Below, one piece after another: positions 33,173-43,071 of a DNA stretch of 64,000 nucleotides. The notes under the pieces are model-generated. The model was not told the DNA's origin. It saw only the letters and a list, made by a program, of their open reading frames with translations, and searched no databases. The DNA is taken from positions 10,275,001 through 10,339,000 of the forward strand of contig JAWHQI010000040.1 in the NCBI GenBank assembly GCA_033032865.1. Direction: 5' to 3'. The translations under genes were made by a program, and so were the position numbers. The DNA is from Dactylorhiza incarnata (taxonomy: Eukaryota > Streptophyta > Magnoliopsida > Asparagales > Orchidaceae). Position 1 is the first letter of the stretch; each line of letters begins with the position of its first letter.

Positions 33173-34557
33173 TGTTAGAACCTTAGCTTTTGATTTGAGT
33201 TAGGATCCATCCCTTTTGACAATAAGTCATCTAATAACTCAGATCAAATTTCATTAAGTAAGAAAACTAAGGAAACATAAATTAAATATGATGTGATCGA
33301 ATCGGAGAATATACATAAGAAAATAATATAAGCTCTCTGCGTTCGACGAATGACGAACGATGCTCGACAAATTCAAGCTAGCCGGCGCTCAACAAATTCA
33401 AGACAGACAGCGCTCGACAAATCTCTATCAGAACAGCGCTCGACGAATTCAGTCAGAATAATCTCAGCGGCCAGGCATTCTCTGAACGGCGCTCGACAAA
33501 CTCAATCCAGCCATCTCAGTGGTATATGAATTCCAAGATAGAGACAATCGTTCAGTACATCAGACGACGAGCTCAGGCCGACGAATGTCAAGCTGAGATC
33601 GACGATTTTCTCTCTAAATCATTTTAATATCATATATCACTATCTTTCTTTTGTTTTGACTATTCCTCTTAGCCGTTGTAGATCAATTAATATTTTAGCC
33701 GTTGCAGAATAGCTTTAATGAAAAGAAACGGCAGGTCATCTTCTCGAGGAGTCAAAGCATTGATAGAGACCTTAGCTCTTTCCTTCTTCCGGGGAGAAGA
33801 ATTCAAATTAAAAGTAAAGGCTCTCAGATTATAAAGAGACAGAAACAGAGAAAGCAAAGTAACACGAGACACAACAAAAAATAGCACACTTTTGGTTGCT
33901 AACATCTTCCTGCAGATTACAAACATCCTGAGACACAAATCACAACTACTTGCTCAGGATTATCACTGCACCAGAAGAAAGAAGTGTTTGAAAGGAGAGA
34001 CCTCCAGAACTGTCATCAATCCATAGCAGACAGGGGGAGCTCTTCAACATCAGATCCATTCAACACCACATTTGGATCTTCAAGAGTCTTCTTATACAGA
34101 GAAGAACATTACAATTCCTATTTTTCATTTTACTTCCTTACCCCATCCTGTACAGGGTTATAACTCCCTTCAAAAGTTAATCCCGGTGACAGGGCACCTT
34201 AGCAAAAACCTGCATCAAGGTTAGAGCACCTTATCAACAGCTCACTTGGTGTGTGTACACCTTATCAAAAACCCCTTGGTGTGAGGGCACCTTATCAACA
34301 ACCTCCTAGTGGATTCCTACTAGTGGGTAGAAGAGTAGATGTACCCAGTTGAGGGGAACTACTATACATCTTGTGTCTTCTGGATGTTTGTTGATTGTTC
34401 TTGGTTGCTGTGTTGATTTCTTTTATGCATCTCTACTGCTTGTTTTAATTACTCACTCAGCACATCCACATATATATATAATAAATATCATTACTTTGAA
34501 GTAAAACTTACACAAGATCTTTTAATAAGAAGAATAAGAACTAAATCTCCACTTTCA
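33173..34557 (+). repeat. C4 5' LTR
   Basis: 1385 bp, TGTTAGAACC...CTTTCA. U3 array at 33341-33605. Four near-repeats of caccttatcaa follow at about 34190-34310. Confidence 0.9.
33341..33605 (+). repeat. TTCGACGAA / GCTCGACAAATTC array in C4 U3
   Basis: About ten copies of gcgctcgacraattca and ttcgacgaa in 265 bp. CTGCGTTCGACGAA (33337-33350) is identical to a 14-mer in the Tat LTR. The 3' LTR copy is at 36455-36719, where CATCTCAGCGGTC (36626-36638) also matches the Tat LTR. Confidence 0.85.
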
Positions 34558-34653
34558 ATTGGTATCAGAGGGGTGTTGATTTTTCTCACAGGCTAACACC
34601 TGAAATCACAAAGATCACCTTGTTCTTATTTGTGTTAAAAATAGTTTTCTAAA

Positions 34654-35705
34654 ATGGCACAAGTAACCTTTCTGTTTTCAGATCCACTCATATTTAATTT
34701 GGATAATTTTTCTTTATGGCAAGTTAGAGTTAAGCTATATATGAATGCCATAGATGAAGAAATTTACAAATCTATTTTGACAGGACCTCCTCTCATATCA
34801 TCAAAGGCAGTTATGCATGCATTACCTAGTTCCACGGGTCTCAAGTCCACTTTGAGAGCAATGAAAGGGCATGTCTATGTTGGCGCTGATATATCTTCTT
34901 CAAAGAAAACTACCGAAATAAAGTGTGGCAACAGAGAGACTGATGTCACTCCCATGATTGCAAAATGAAGCCAGATAAATTCAAAGTTGGTGCTGATGAT
35001 GGGCAGACTGATAAACATAAAGGACTTTCCCCATTTACAGAACCTTCCCCATCTTCAGACTACTCAACAGATGCAGATGCAAAATCTATGCAGATCTTAA
35101 CTCAATCAGTGCCAAAAGACATTCTTCAAAGAGTTGAAGACTGCACTTCTGCAAGAGGAATCTGGAACTCCCTCTCTAGGATGGTAAATGAACCCTCTTC
35201 TTCCATTACTTTAACTAAATGTATTAATGATGCAGAACCATCAATAAATCTGAGTGAAGAAGAAAAAGAAAAAGAGCACAGAGCTAGAGCTTTCTGCATG
35301 ATGGCCATAAATGGATCATACCAAAATCCAGATGCAGAAGCAGCGTTAGGAAATGTAAATGAGGTAAAATCAAATCATAACTCTACCTCTAAAACTATTT
35401 TTAAAATAACACTCACAGATTCAATAACAATAGAGAAAGAAATTAAAAGGAAGTTAACAAACATAAATTATCTAATCTCTGAAAATAATAAAACAGAAGA
35501 AAAATCAAAAGCACAAAATAAATCAATTAAGAATAAATTGCTTAATAATTGTCAAGATAATTTTAAAATAATATCAAACATATACTTTAATGACTATAAA
35601 AGAAAACTTTCAATAAATATTAAGAATCAAATTCTAAAGTTTTTAAAATATGTATTTTCATATGCAATTCAAAAGTTTCTCACCATTAAACTCCATCCCA
35701 GTTAA
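34654..35705 (+). pseudogene. gag: C4 gag, rearranged and truncated
   Basis: 34654-34968 starts MAQVTFLFSDPLIF and has the copia gag motif NFSLWQVRVKLYMNAIDEE. It then diverges into text I do not recognise and stops. 34965-35705 resumes with DILQRVEDCTSARGIWNSLS, the next gag block, followed by an acidic and Asn/Lys-rich tail without zinc knuckles. The capsid domain is therefore interrupted and its C-terminal part lost. It is close to C0 gag (LWKARIKLYLNSIEEDI there). Probably non-functional, with mobility dependent on another element. Confidence 0.7.
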
Positions 35706-36286
35706 AATGCTTTTTTTTGAACTCCATCCCTAATCAAACAAATTCTTTAATAAACTAATTAGTAAATAATTGTCAGATAACTTCATATTCTATCAAGATT
35801 TCCCTAAAGACCATGATGAGCATTCTATTGAAGTTACATTGATCAGAAATGATCATGTGGCTGAGTGTGAGTCTCTTCTGATTTAAGACATTTTATAGAA
35901 GGAAGGTATCAGATAATGATTTTCTGATCTAAGATAAAATTCCTTAAAAGCTATAGCAACTCACAAAATTACAATCCTATTAAATTAAAATCTAGGAGTG
36001 TAGAGTTGCACAAATAATTTTAATAAAAAGACCAAGTGAGAGAGAAAAGGAGAACCTAAAAATTAAAACTGCTAACATCCTAAACAAATAGAGGAGATTA
36101 CCAGACCACAAGATTTAATCTCTCTGATTACATAGGTTGCTGCAATTGAAAATTTTAATTCAAGAAATAAGCTGTTGCACTTGAAATTTTAATTATAATC
36201 AATCAAAAGCTGTTTAGACTAAAAGAAGATTTCCAGACTACTAGGTTTTAACTTGAATCTTGATCCCAACTCAAATAGGGGGAGAT
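35706..36286 (+). other. C4 3' internal non-coding region
   Basis: AT-rich, no gene recognised. Ends in the polypurine tract at 36273-36286. Confidence 0.6.
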
Positions 36287-37671
36287 TGTTGGAACCTTAG
36301 CTTTTGATTTGAGTTAGGATCCATCACTTTTGACAATAAGTCATCTAATAACTCAGATCAAATTTCATTAAGTAAGAAAACTAAGGAAACATAAATTAAA
36401 TATGATGCGATCGAATCAAAGAATATACATAAGAAAATAATATAAGCTCTCTGCGTTCGACGAATGACGAACGGCGCTCGACAAATTCAAGCTAGCCGGC
36501 GCTCAACAAATTCAAGACAGACAGCGCTCGACAAATCTGTATCAGAACAGCGCTCGACGAATTCAGTCAGAATAATCTCAGCGGCCAGGCATTCTCTAAA
36601 CGGCGCTCGACAAAATCAATCCAGCCATCTCAGCGGTCTACGAATTCTAAGATAGAGACAATCGTTCAGTACATCAGACGGCGAGCTCAGGCCGACGAAT
36701 GTCAAGCTGAGATCGACGATTTTCTCTCTGAATCATTTTAATATCTTATATCACTATCTTTCTTTTGTTTTGACTATTCCTCTTAGCCGTTGCAGATCAA
36801 TTAATATTTTAGCCGTTGCAGAATAGCTTTAATGAAAAGAAACGGCAGGTCATCTTCTCGAGGAGTCAAAGCATTGATAGAGACCTTAGCTCTTTCCTTC
36901 TTCCCGAGAGAAGAATTCAAATTAAAAGTAAAGGCTCTCAGATTATAAAGAGACAGAAACAGAGAAAGCAAAGTAACACGAGACACAACAAAAAATAGCA
37001 CACTTTTGGTTGCTAACATCTTCCTGCAGATTATAAACATCCTGAGGCACAAATCACAACTACTTGCTCAGGATTATCACTGCACCAGAAGAAAGAAGTG
37101 TTTGAAAGGAGAGACCTCCAGAACTATCATCAATCCATAGCAAACATGGGGAGCTCTTCAACATCAGATCCATTCAACACCACATTTGGATCTTCAAGAG
37201 TCTTCTTATACAGAGAAGAACATTACAATTCCAGTTTTTCATTTTACTTCCTTACCCCATCCTGTACAGGGTTATAACTCCCTTCAAAAGTTAATCCCGG
37301 TGACAGGGCACCTTAGCAAAAACCTGCATCTTGGTTAGAGCACCTTATCAACAGCTCACTTAGTGTGTGGACACCTTATCAAAAACCCCTTGGTGTGAGG
37401 GAACCTTATCAACAACCTCCTAGTGGATTCCTACCAGTGGGTAGAAGAGTAGATGTACCCAGTTGAGGGGAACTACTATACATCTTGTGTCTTCTGGATG
37501 TTTGTTGATTGTTCATGGTTGCTGTGCTGATTTCTTTTATGCATCTCTACTGCTTGTTTTAATTACTCACTCAGCACATCCACATATATATATAATAAAT
37601 ATCATTACTTTGAAGTAAAACTTAAAAAAGATCTTTTAATAAGAAGAATAAGAACTAAACCTCGACTTTCA
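36287..37671 (+). repeat. C4 3' LTR
   Basis: 1385 bp, TGTTGGAACC...CTTTCA, the same length as the 5' LTR. Confidence 0.9.
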
Positions 37672-37991
37672 GAGACCTAGAGGAAAGTGCGTTCCTAAAG
37701 GGTTATAATCCTAAGGCAAATAGAGAAAGGCCAGGGCAGCCGAAAACGTCCTATACCTATCTATCCGATAGCATAATGTGCGAGAACGAACATCGCGAGA
37801 ACAACCTTCGCGAAGATTAATATCGCGATAAGCGAGAACGAGATTTCAACATGAGAAACAATATACCTGAAAGAGCAAACACAATACAAGGCAAAAAACA
37901 TGCATATATGCTTTTCACGGTTTGATTTACATGAAGCGGCGATCTCGCCAGCCAAAATGAAGCAAAAAACAAAGAGCAAAAATTACGAGTA
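37672..37991 (+). other. G1 3' region between C4 and antisense gene B
   Basis: No gene seen. Holds repeated gcgagaacg/tcgcgataagcg motifs (37780-37845). It could serve as the 3' UTR of the minus-strand gene that ends at 37992. Confidence 0.5.
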
Positions 37992-39960
37992 TCATAGATC
38001 ACTCGCGGACCCCTCCTCGTCATCGCTACTCTTCACTGGCGGGAGCAGAATGAAGAGGTCTGGGATGATGTCTTTTAGAGTGATGTCAGCCGCGTTGGCA
38101 GACAGGAGGTCGACCGCCTTCATCGTCTGGAAAATGTTGCGAGCCGACTCGATGGACTCCTCGTGGATTTCCTCATCTCACGCTCGTCGCTCTTCCTTCA
38201 GGCGGCGGGGGGAAGGGGCGACGGCGGCACGGGACAGCTCAAGATTAAGAGCTTTCAACCCGGCGACCTCGCCCTCTAGGCCTTGGATGCGAGCGTCAGC
38301 CCTTCCGGCAGCTTCGGTATCCTGTGAGTAAAAGATAAGGTAAAGAAGCGAAATGGTTGAAGGAGGAGAAGGTGGCGAGGTCTAGGTAACTCACCACACC
38401 GCTCCCTGCGGCGAGCAGCTTCTCTTTCAGCTGCGCGTTCTCAGCGAGGAGCACTTGATAAGCCCTAACGAGTTCCACATTCTATCGATCCAGTTGCAGG
38501 CATCGCCTTCCCGTCATATGGGCGAGCTCAACGGAGCGCAGCTGAGACCTCGCGCTCTCATAGGCGAGGGTCTTCGAGGTCTCGTCCTTATAGGCCCCAG
38601 CATCCTCGCGCCCATAGAGGACGAAGGAGAAGTCAAAGGCATGGCCGCTGACGGTCGACTTCTACACCCAGGAGGGGAGGATAGTAGAGACGTAGGCTCT
38701 GTTGACCTCCGGCTTCTAACACACCAGGCGCTCGCCGGTCTCGTCCCTGCGTCTGTGACTGAGGCCAAAGTTCCAGTGGTTAACTGGAATAGGCGGGTCA
38801 GCGGTCCTCGCAGCCTCCTCGCTCTCCTCATCGACCTCCCTCTCTCCAGAGAGGATGGTGAGATCGATATCACCAGGGTTAGCATCGGAGTGCTCCTTTC
38901 CCTTAGAGGAGGCTAGCGCGCCCTAGCTCTTCTTACTTCTTTTCTTTGGCGGAGATTTTGGGGATGGGCCCCGACTGCTGGAGGCCTCTGTCCTCTTGCG
39001 AGAAGACGGCGCAGCCGGGGTGATGGAGTCACGACAAGCCTCCGCTCCCATGGTCGCGAGAGCGAAGGTGGAGGCAGACTTCCGGTTGCTTACATAGGGG
39101 GGGGGGGGGGTTGAGGGGTAGATCTCGCTCGCCTGAAAAGGGGGGGGTCGACAGTTAGCACGGAAAAGGATGGAATAATGGAAGTTAACGGGCGAGATCA
39201 TTACGTTCCCCGGCGAGCACTGGGAGCAGCGAGTCGAGGTTGCGGCGAAGATAGACAACCTCAAAATTCTTCTTGCAGAAGAACTGATATAGGGCGGCGT
39301 CGTGACCGTCGAGATCAGGGGGGCGGTAGGTGGTCTCATTGTGCTGGACGGGCGAGAAAGGGATGTTGCCAAAGTTCCCTTTGATGATGAGAAACTTCTG
39401 AGCCCAGTAGTGGGCCTTGTTGACGGTCTTGATGACCTTGGGACCCGAGCCCACAAAGAAGGCGGTCCCATCTTTATATGCGCGGAAGAAGAACAGCTTC
39501 CGAAAAACCAGAAGGCTGAACTCGATGTGCTCCTCGCGCATATAGAAGGCGAACGCTACGATTACCGCCATGGCGTTCGGGGTAAGCTGGCCTGGGACGA
39601 CGCCAAAGTGTTTGAACAACTGGCAAGTAAAGCAGAGCGAGATTAGCAAGTTGCGAGCGAGATTTAATCCGGCAAGATGTAGAAGTAGGCGAGAAGGATG
39701 GGTACCTGGCATATTTCTTGAAATAGGGGGAGGCGCAAGGCAACCGCGAAGTGAGCGGTGGGGATGGCTAGCTCTTTGGCGAAAGGGGCGTTGATCGCCT
39801 CATCCTCGCTATGACGCCGCGCTGCAAAGTCAGGGGAAACATATTCGGCGAGCGAGGTCAAATACTCCTGCTCGGTCAGATTACACTTCGCAAACTCATG
39901 ATCGGCGAAAGCTTTAGCGCACTTCCGCCGACCGTCCGACTCGGCAACGTCACCCACCAT
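37992..39960 (-). pseudogene. Antisense gene B of G1: spliced, PF04195-like, with stops
   Basis: Minus-strand gene between pol and the 3' LTR. Predicted exons are 39960-39706, 39619-39205, 39132-38395 and 38321-37992. Introns begin GTACCC, GTAATG and GTGAGT and end in TTGCCAG, TTTTCAG and CTCACAG. Exon 1 starts MVGDVAESDGRRKCAKAF. Exons 1-2 span the joint FQEICQ/LFKHFGVVPGQLTPNA and continue to KAHYWAQKFLIIKG. This resembles the plant 'putative gypsy type transposon' domain (Pfam PF04195). Later exons are Ser/Pro/Lys-rich and then coiled-coil (AYQVLLAENAQLKEKL). About five in-frame TAG/TGA codons in exons 3-4 and a 14-nt homopolymer show decay. Many stops fit C-to-T change of CAG or CGA. Confidence 0.75.
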
Positions 39961-40075
39961 CTTGAGGTCCTGCGAGAAAGAGAATATCACGAGAAAGGGA
40001 GAGGGGCGAGAGCTAGGGAGTAGTGGAAGAAGAAGGTTGACGATAAATGCGGTAGTTGACACAGGAATGATAGCC

Positions 40076-40083
40076 TATTTATA
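40076..40083 (-). promoter_or_regulatory. TATA box of antisense gene B
   Basis: Minus-strand TATAAATA in tttgctataaataggc, 116 bp upstream of the gene B ATG at 39960. Confidence 0.65.
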
Positions 40084-40519
40084 GCAAAAATAAAAGGGCG
40101 GGAAGAAGCCCAAGCGCCGCTGAGTGCGGTTAGCCAAAACATCACATCAGGATCGCCCACGAGAACGCGAACAGTCTTCAAAATTAACGCGTGGGCGAGA
40201 ACTCCCTATGAGGTTAGCATAAGCAAAATTCCCTGCGAAGTTAGCATAAGCAAATTCTTTGCGAGGGCAGCATGAGCAAACGGAATGGCGAAGGGAAGCC
40301 ATCGCGAGACATTTTTTAGCGAGAGCAGATCGACTCATTGTGAGAATAGCATAACAAGGGAAGGACGCAGATATGTAAATCACAAGCGAGAACTAATAGA
40401 TGGCTACCAATAATTACTACTATGCGAGAACTCACAAATATAAGTTGCAAATAATTACGAGATTGTCCAACGTAGCGGCAAGCATTAACAAATAATAAGA
40501 GTTCGCAGAAACATAGAAG
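40084..40519 (-). other. Spacer between antisense genes A and B
   Basis: No gene. Contains repeated gttagcataagcaaattc blocks (about 40212-40258) and gcgag motifs. Likely upstream region of gene B and 3' region of gene A. Confidence 0.5.
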
Positions 40520-41689
40520 TTAGCGAGAATCGTGGGGCAACCATTTCCATCTACCGCCACCACGCGACCCGGACCGTGGTGGTACCCTGGAATTATAGTA
40601 ATCCTGGGCCGCACGGCCCTCCCGATCCATGAGGTAGGCGTAATCCCTCATCCTCGCAATATGCACCTCTGGCGTCGTAATGGTCTCGTCGTGATCACGT
40701 CGTCTCGTGGCCTGGAGCCTCGCACACTCCTCCATCAGGACAACATGCATATCCTCGGCGGCCTCTCTATCTTGTCTCGCTTGAAGGCTGAGGTCCAGCA
40801 GTATCCGACCATGTTTTTGAAGAAACTCTATGGTTCGCCGCTTCATCGTCTCAGGATCTCGCGGATCCCCCAAGAAGTCTTCCACTTGGTCGGGGAGCGG
40901 GGACACCTCCTCATCCCCAAACTCGGAATCGGTTGGCGGATTCTCGGAATTCTCTGCAAAATATTACAGAAAGGTTACATAACCTGTTTAAGTTCGCGTA
41001 TGGCATGGGGACGCCGAAATGCTTACCCGGAGGGGGCGAGAACTCTCAGGGCGGCCCTGGAAGACGTTGTCGTAGTGGGGGTAGAGGGATTTTCCAAAGC
41101 CAGGAGGGTAAGCCGCGCTGTTGGTCGGCAGAATCTTTGGCGGTCGAGAGTCGCCAGCCTCCTCGCTCCCCAGAAGATTGAACCCTGGCATATCCATGGT
41201 TCTGTCAGGAAGGGGCGGAGACGGAGGCCGCAAATCCTGGCGTGCCGGGGTATTCTGGGGCGAGACTGTAAGAAGCAGGAAATAAGGAGCCGATGGTCAA
41301 CAGAAGGTCAATATGCGAGATTAAGGGCATACCCGCGACATTCTTGCCAGCGAGATTCGTGTCCGCTGGCGGACTTTTCCGAGATCCACCTTCAAGATCG
41401 CCAACGTCCTTGTTCGGCAAAATCTCCTGCGAGTAAGAAGGAATCATAGAGGCTAATTTATTGGCTTGGTTGAAGAGATGGTCCAAACCTTCTCAGGGGA
41501 ACGATTATCGGGGGAAGAGTCCCGCAGTACGGTGTCGTCCCCAGTTAGACGAACCGCTTTCACCTTTTTTGCCTTCAGTGCCTGAGCGGGAGGCGGCCGG
41601 TTCATCCAGGTTGGGACCCTCATCGCGGAGGGTAATCCGCCATCCCTGGCAGCCTTTAGGCGAGCCCCAACCTCTTTGGAAGGCGACAT
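40520..41689 (-). CDS. Antisense gene A of G1: intact four-exon ORF, function unknown
   Basis: Predicted exons are 41689-41489 (67 codons), 41426-41333, 41265-41027 and 40951-40520. Donors are AAG/GTTTGG, GCGG/GTATGC and CGG/GTAAGC. Acceptors are ACTCGCAG, CTTACAG and GCAGAG. Phases agree at every junction and the joined frame of about 321 codons has no stop. The protein starts MSPSKEVGARLKAARDGG and is basic at first, then Pro-rich (DLRPPSPPLPDRTMDMPG). It ends in an acidic and then charged, probably coiled-coil region with DFLGDPRDPETMKRRTIEF and LQARQDREAAEDMH. I do not recognise a family. It lies antisense, 197 bp inside the 3' LTR. Introns of 62-75 bp are short but usable in plants. Confidence 0.7.
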
Positions 41690-41885
41690 CTCCCAACAGC
41701 TACAGTAAGGGAAAAAAGGGAAAACGAGAGAAGGATGGTGCGCGTCACTGAGGCCCAGGATGATATTTATAGCCCCCAGGGTGGGCCCTACAAAAGATTC
41801 CTGACAGATCATCAAGAGGAGGGTGAATACCAGGGGTTGGATGTTTCTTCCCGAGACTGGGTAGCCTCGCGAAGAGCGAGGATTA
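41690..41885 (-). other. Promoter region of gene A next to the 3' LTR
   Basis: 196 bp holding the gene A TATA box and a pyrimidine-rich minus-strand leader (tcgttttcccttttttccc). Its right end, gcgaagagcgaggatta, is purine-rich on the plus strand and may be the G1 polypurine tract. Confidence 0.55.
41764..41771 (-). promoter_or_regulatory. TATA box of antisense gene A
   Basis: Minus-strand TATAAATA in gggctataaatatcatc, 75 bp upstream of the gene A ATG (41689) and between the gene and the 3' LTR. Confidence 0.7.
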
Positions 41886-43017
41886 TGTACAACCTCGATA
41901 TTCACCAGGCAAGGGGTGCGGTTTGGGAAGACATTACGAAAGAAGTAATAAAGGAGGAAGGCAAAAGGGCTAGAGACTTCGCAGGAGGGGCGGGCGAGAA
42001 GTCTCTCTCTATGTGCTCTCTATCTAGCGAGCGGGAATGGACGACGAGATAGAATCTCGCGGGCAATTTGAGGAAGTTTTTTAGGGTCGACGAAGAGAGT
42101 GCGACGAAATGAAGAGCGTTCTACAAAATGTTCCGTGATCGACGAAGTGTATTCTATGTTCAACGAAGTTAAGAGGCGGTCTCGCTGAAGGCTCGCGAGA
42201 CCGGGCCTCAGCATTCGACGAACTCAATTCTATGTTCGACGAATTGTTTCCTGCGTTCGATGAACGGCTTGCTTCGATCCCAGCATCTCAGCGGTCGACG
42301 AACATCCCGTCTCAGCGGTCAACGAACGGTTTAACATTCTGCATTCGTCGAGCTCATATGTGTTCAACGAAATGTGTTCTGTGCACGACGAAGTCAAGAG
42401 GCGGTCTCGTAGGAAGGCTCGCGAGACCACACCTCGGCAGATACCGCCAAAGGGGGGCCAGCGAGGTCCTCGCAGGGCAATCGCCTAGGAGAGGCATCGC
42501 GAGCAGGACTCGCGAGAAGGCCCGCGAGAGCTTCCGCACTAGTGTTCTCGCAGTTTCTTGCCCATAGGTTGATAGGGCCAAATTACCCTTTTACCCTTGG
42601 TGGTCTGCCTTTAGCCTCTCCAAACAGCAGAGTTTGGCTATTAGCAGACCCATTTGGGGTGCGGATAGTAAAATCAAAAGGCGGAATCCTGCTATTTGCA
42701 TGCCAGATCAGAAAACCTATAAATAAGACCTAAAGGGCACCTTTGGAGGGGAATTCACATCAGCTTCTCTCTCCTCAGGCTCTCTTTGGCTAGCATTTCC
42801 AGAGCTCTCCAAGGTGCCCAACTCTCAGCTTTGGCTTGGGAGGGGAAGCGCTCAGCGATCTTCCAGGTTAGTTGAGGGACCTCCACGCTGCGACTAAAGT
42901 CTTAGTCATCTTCCTAGTCTTCAGTCTACCTTCTCTGAGGGATCAGTAAGGGCTAGCTGCCCCTCATTTCGGTGAGGGCCCCGAGCTTCACAAGAGGCCG
43001 AGAAATCGGTTTCAAAA
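41886..43017 (+). repeat. G1 3' LTR, shared with G2 as its 5' LTR
   Basis: About 1.13 kb, homologous to 6805-7937. It follows the antisense genes of G1 and is itself followed by the primer-site signature and gag of G2, so one LTR serves two internal regions. The motif array is at about 42085-42535 and the TATA box near 42719. Confidence 0.85.
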
Positions 43018-43071
43018 TTTTGGTGCGGTGAGCGTGGAGCGTGGCTGGTCCAAGAAAATTCCAAGAAGGAG

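Larger units (their letters stand above)
33173..37671 (+). mobile_element. C4: small non-autonomous copia element
   Basis: A 4499-bp element with LTRs of 1385 bp each (33173-34557 and 36287-37671). By eye they differ at about three dozen sites, so it is clearly older than C1. Flanking 5-mers are TAGAC (33168-33172) and GAGAC (37672-37676), a target-site duplication with one mismatch. It has a Met primer site (ttggtatcagagg, 34559-34571) and polypurine tract (aaatagggggagat, 36273-36286). The internal region is only 1.73 kb with a decayed gag and no pol. Its family is close to C0. Confidence 0.9.
6805..43017 (+). mobile_element. G1: Tat-like Ty3/gypsy element with four nested insertions
   Basis: The 5' LTR is 6805-7937 and the 3' LTR 41886-43017, both starting TGTACAACCTCGATATTC. 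Between them, on the plus strand, lie gag, PR, RT, RNase H, a second (archaeal-type) RNase H and integrase. A 95-bp tandem repeat and two antisense spliced genes follow. Removing C1, the solo LTR, C2 and C4 leaves about 10.9 kb of internal DNA, a size typical of Tat elements with extra ORFs such as Grande. The Tat assignment rests on the second RNase H, the RT text (GKWRMCID..LNK.CPKD) and the gag text (DDPVQHLQSFED). All sense genes carry stops or frameshifts. The presumed left target-site copy is GCTTC (6800-6804); its partner lies outside the window because G1 is fused to G2. Confidence 0.85.

Noticed and set aside
34654..34968. Captured host gene fragment in C4 (residues after the gag start)
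   Set aside because: The text after the gag start is not recognisable and too short to assign. Decay or rearrangement of gag is the simpler reading.
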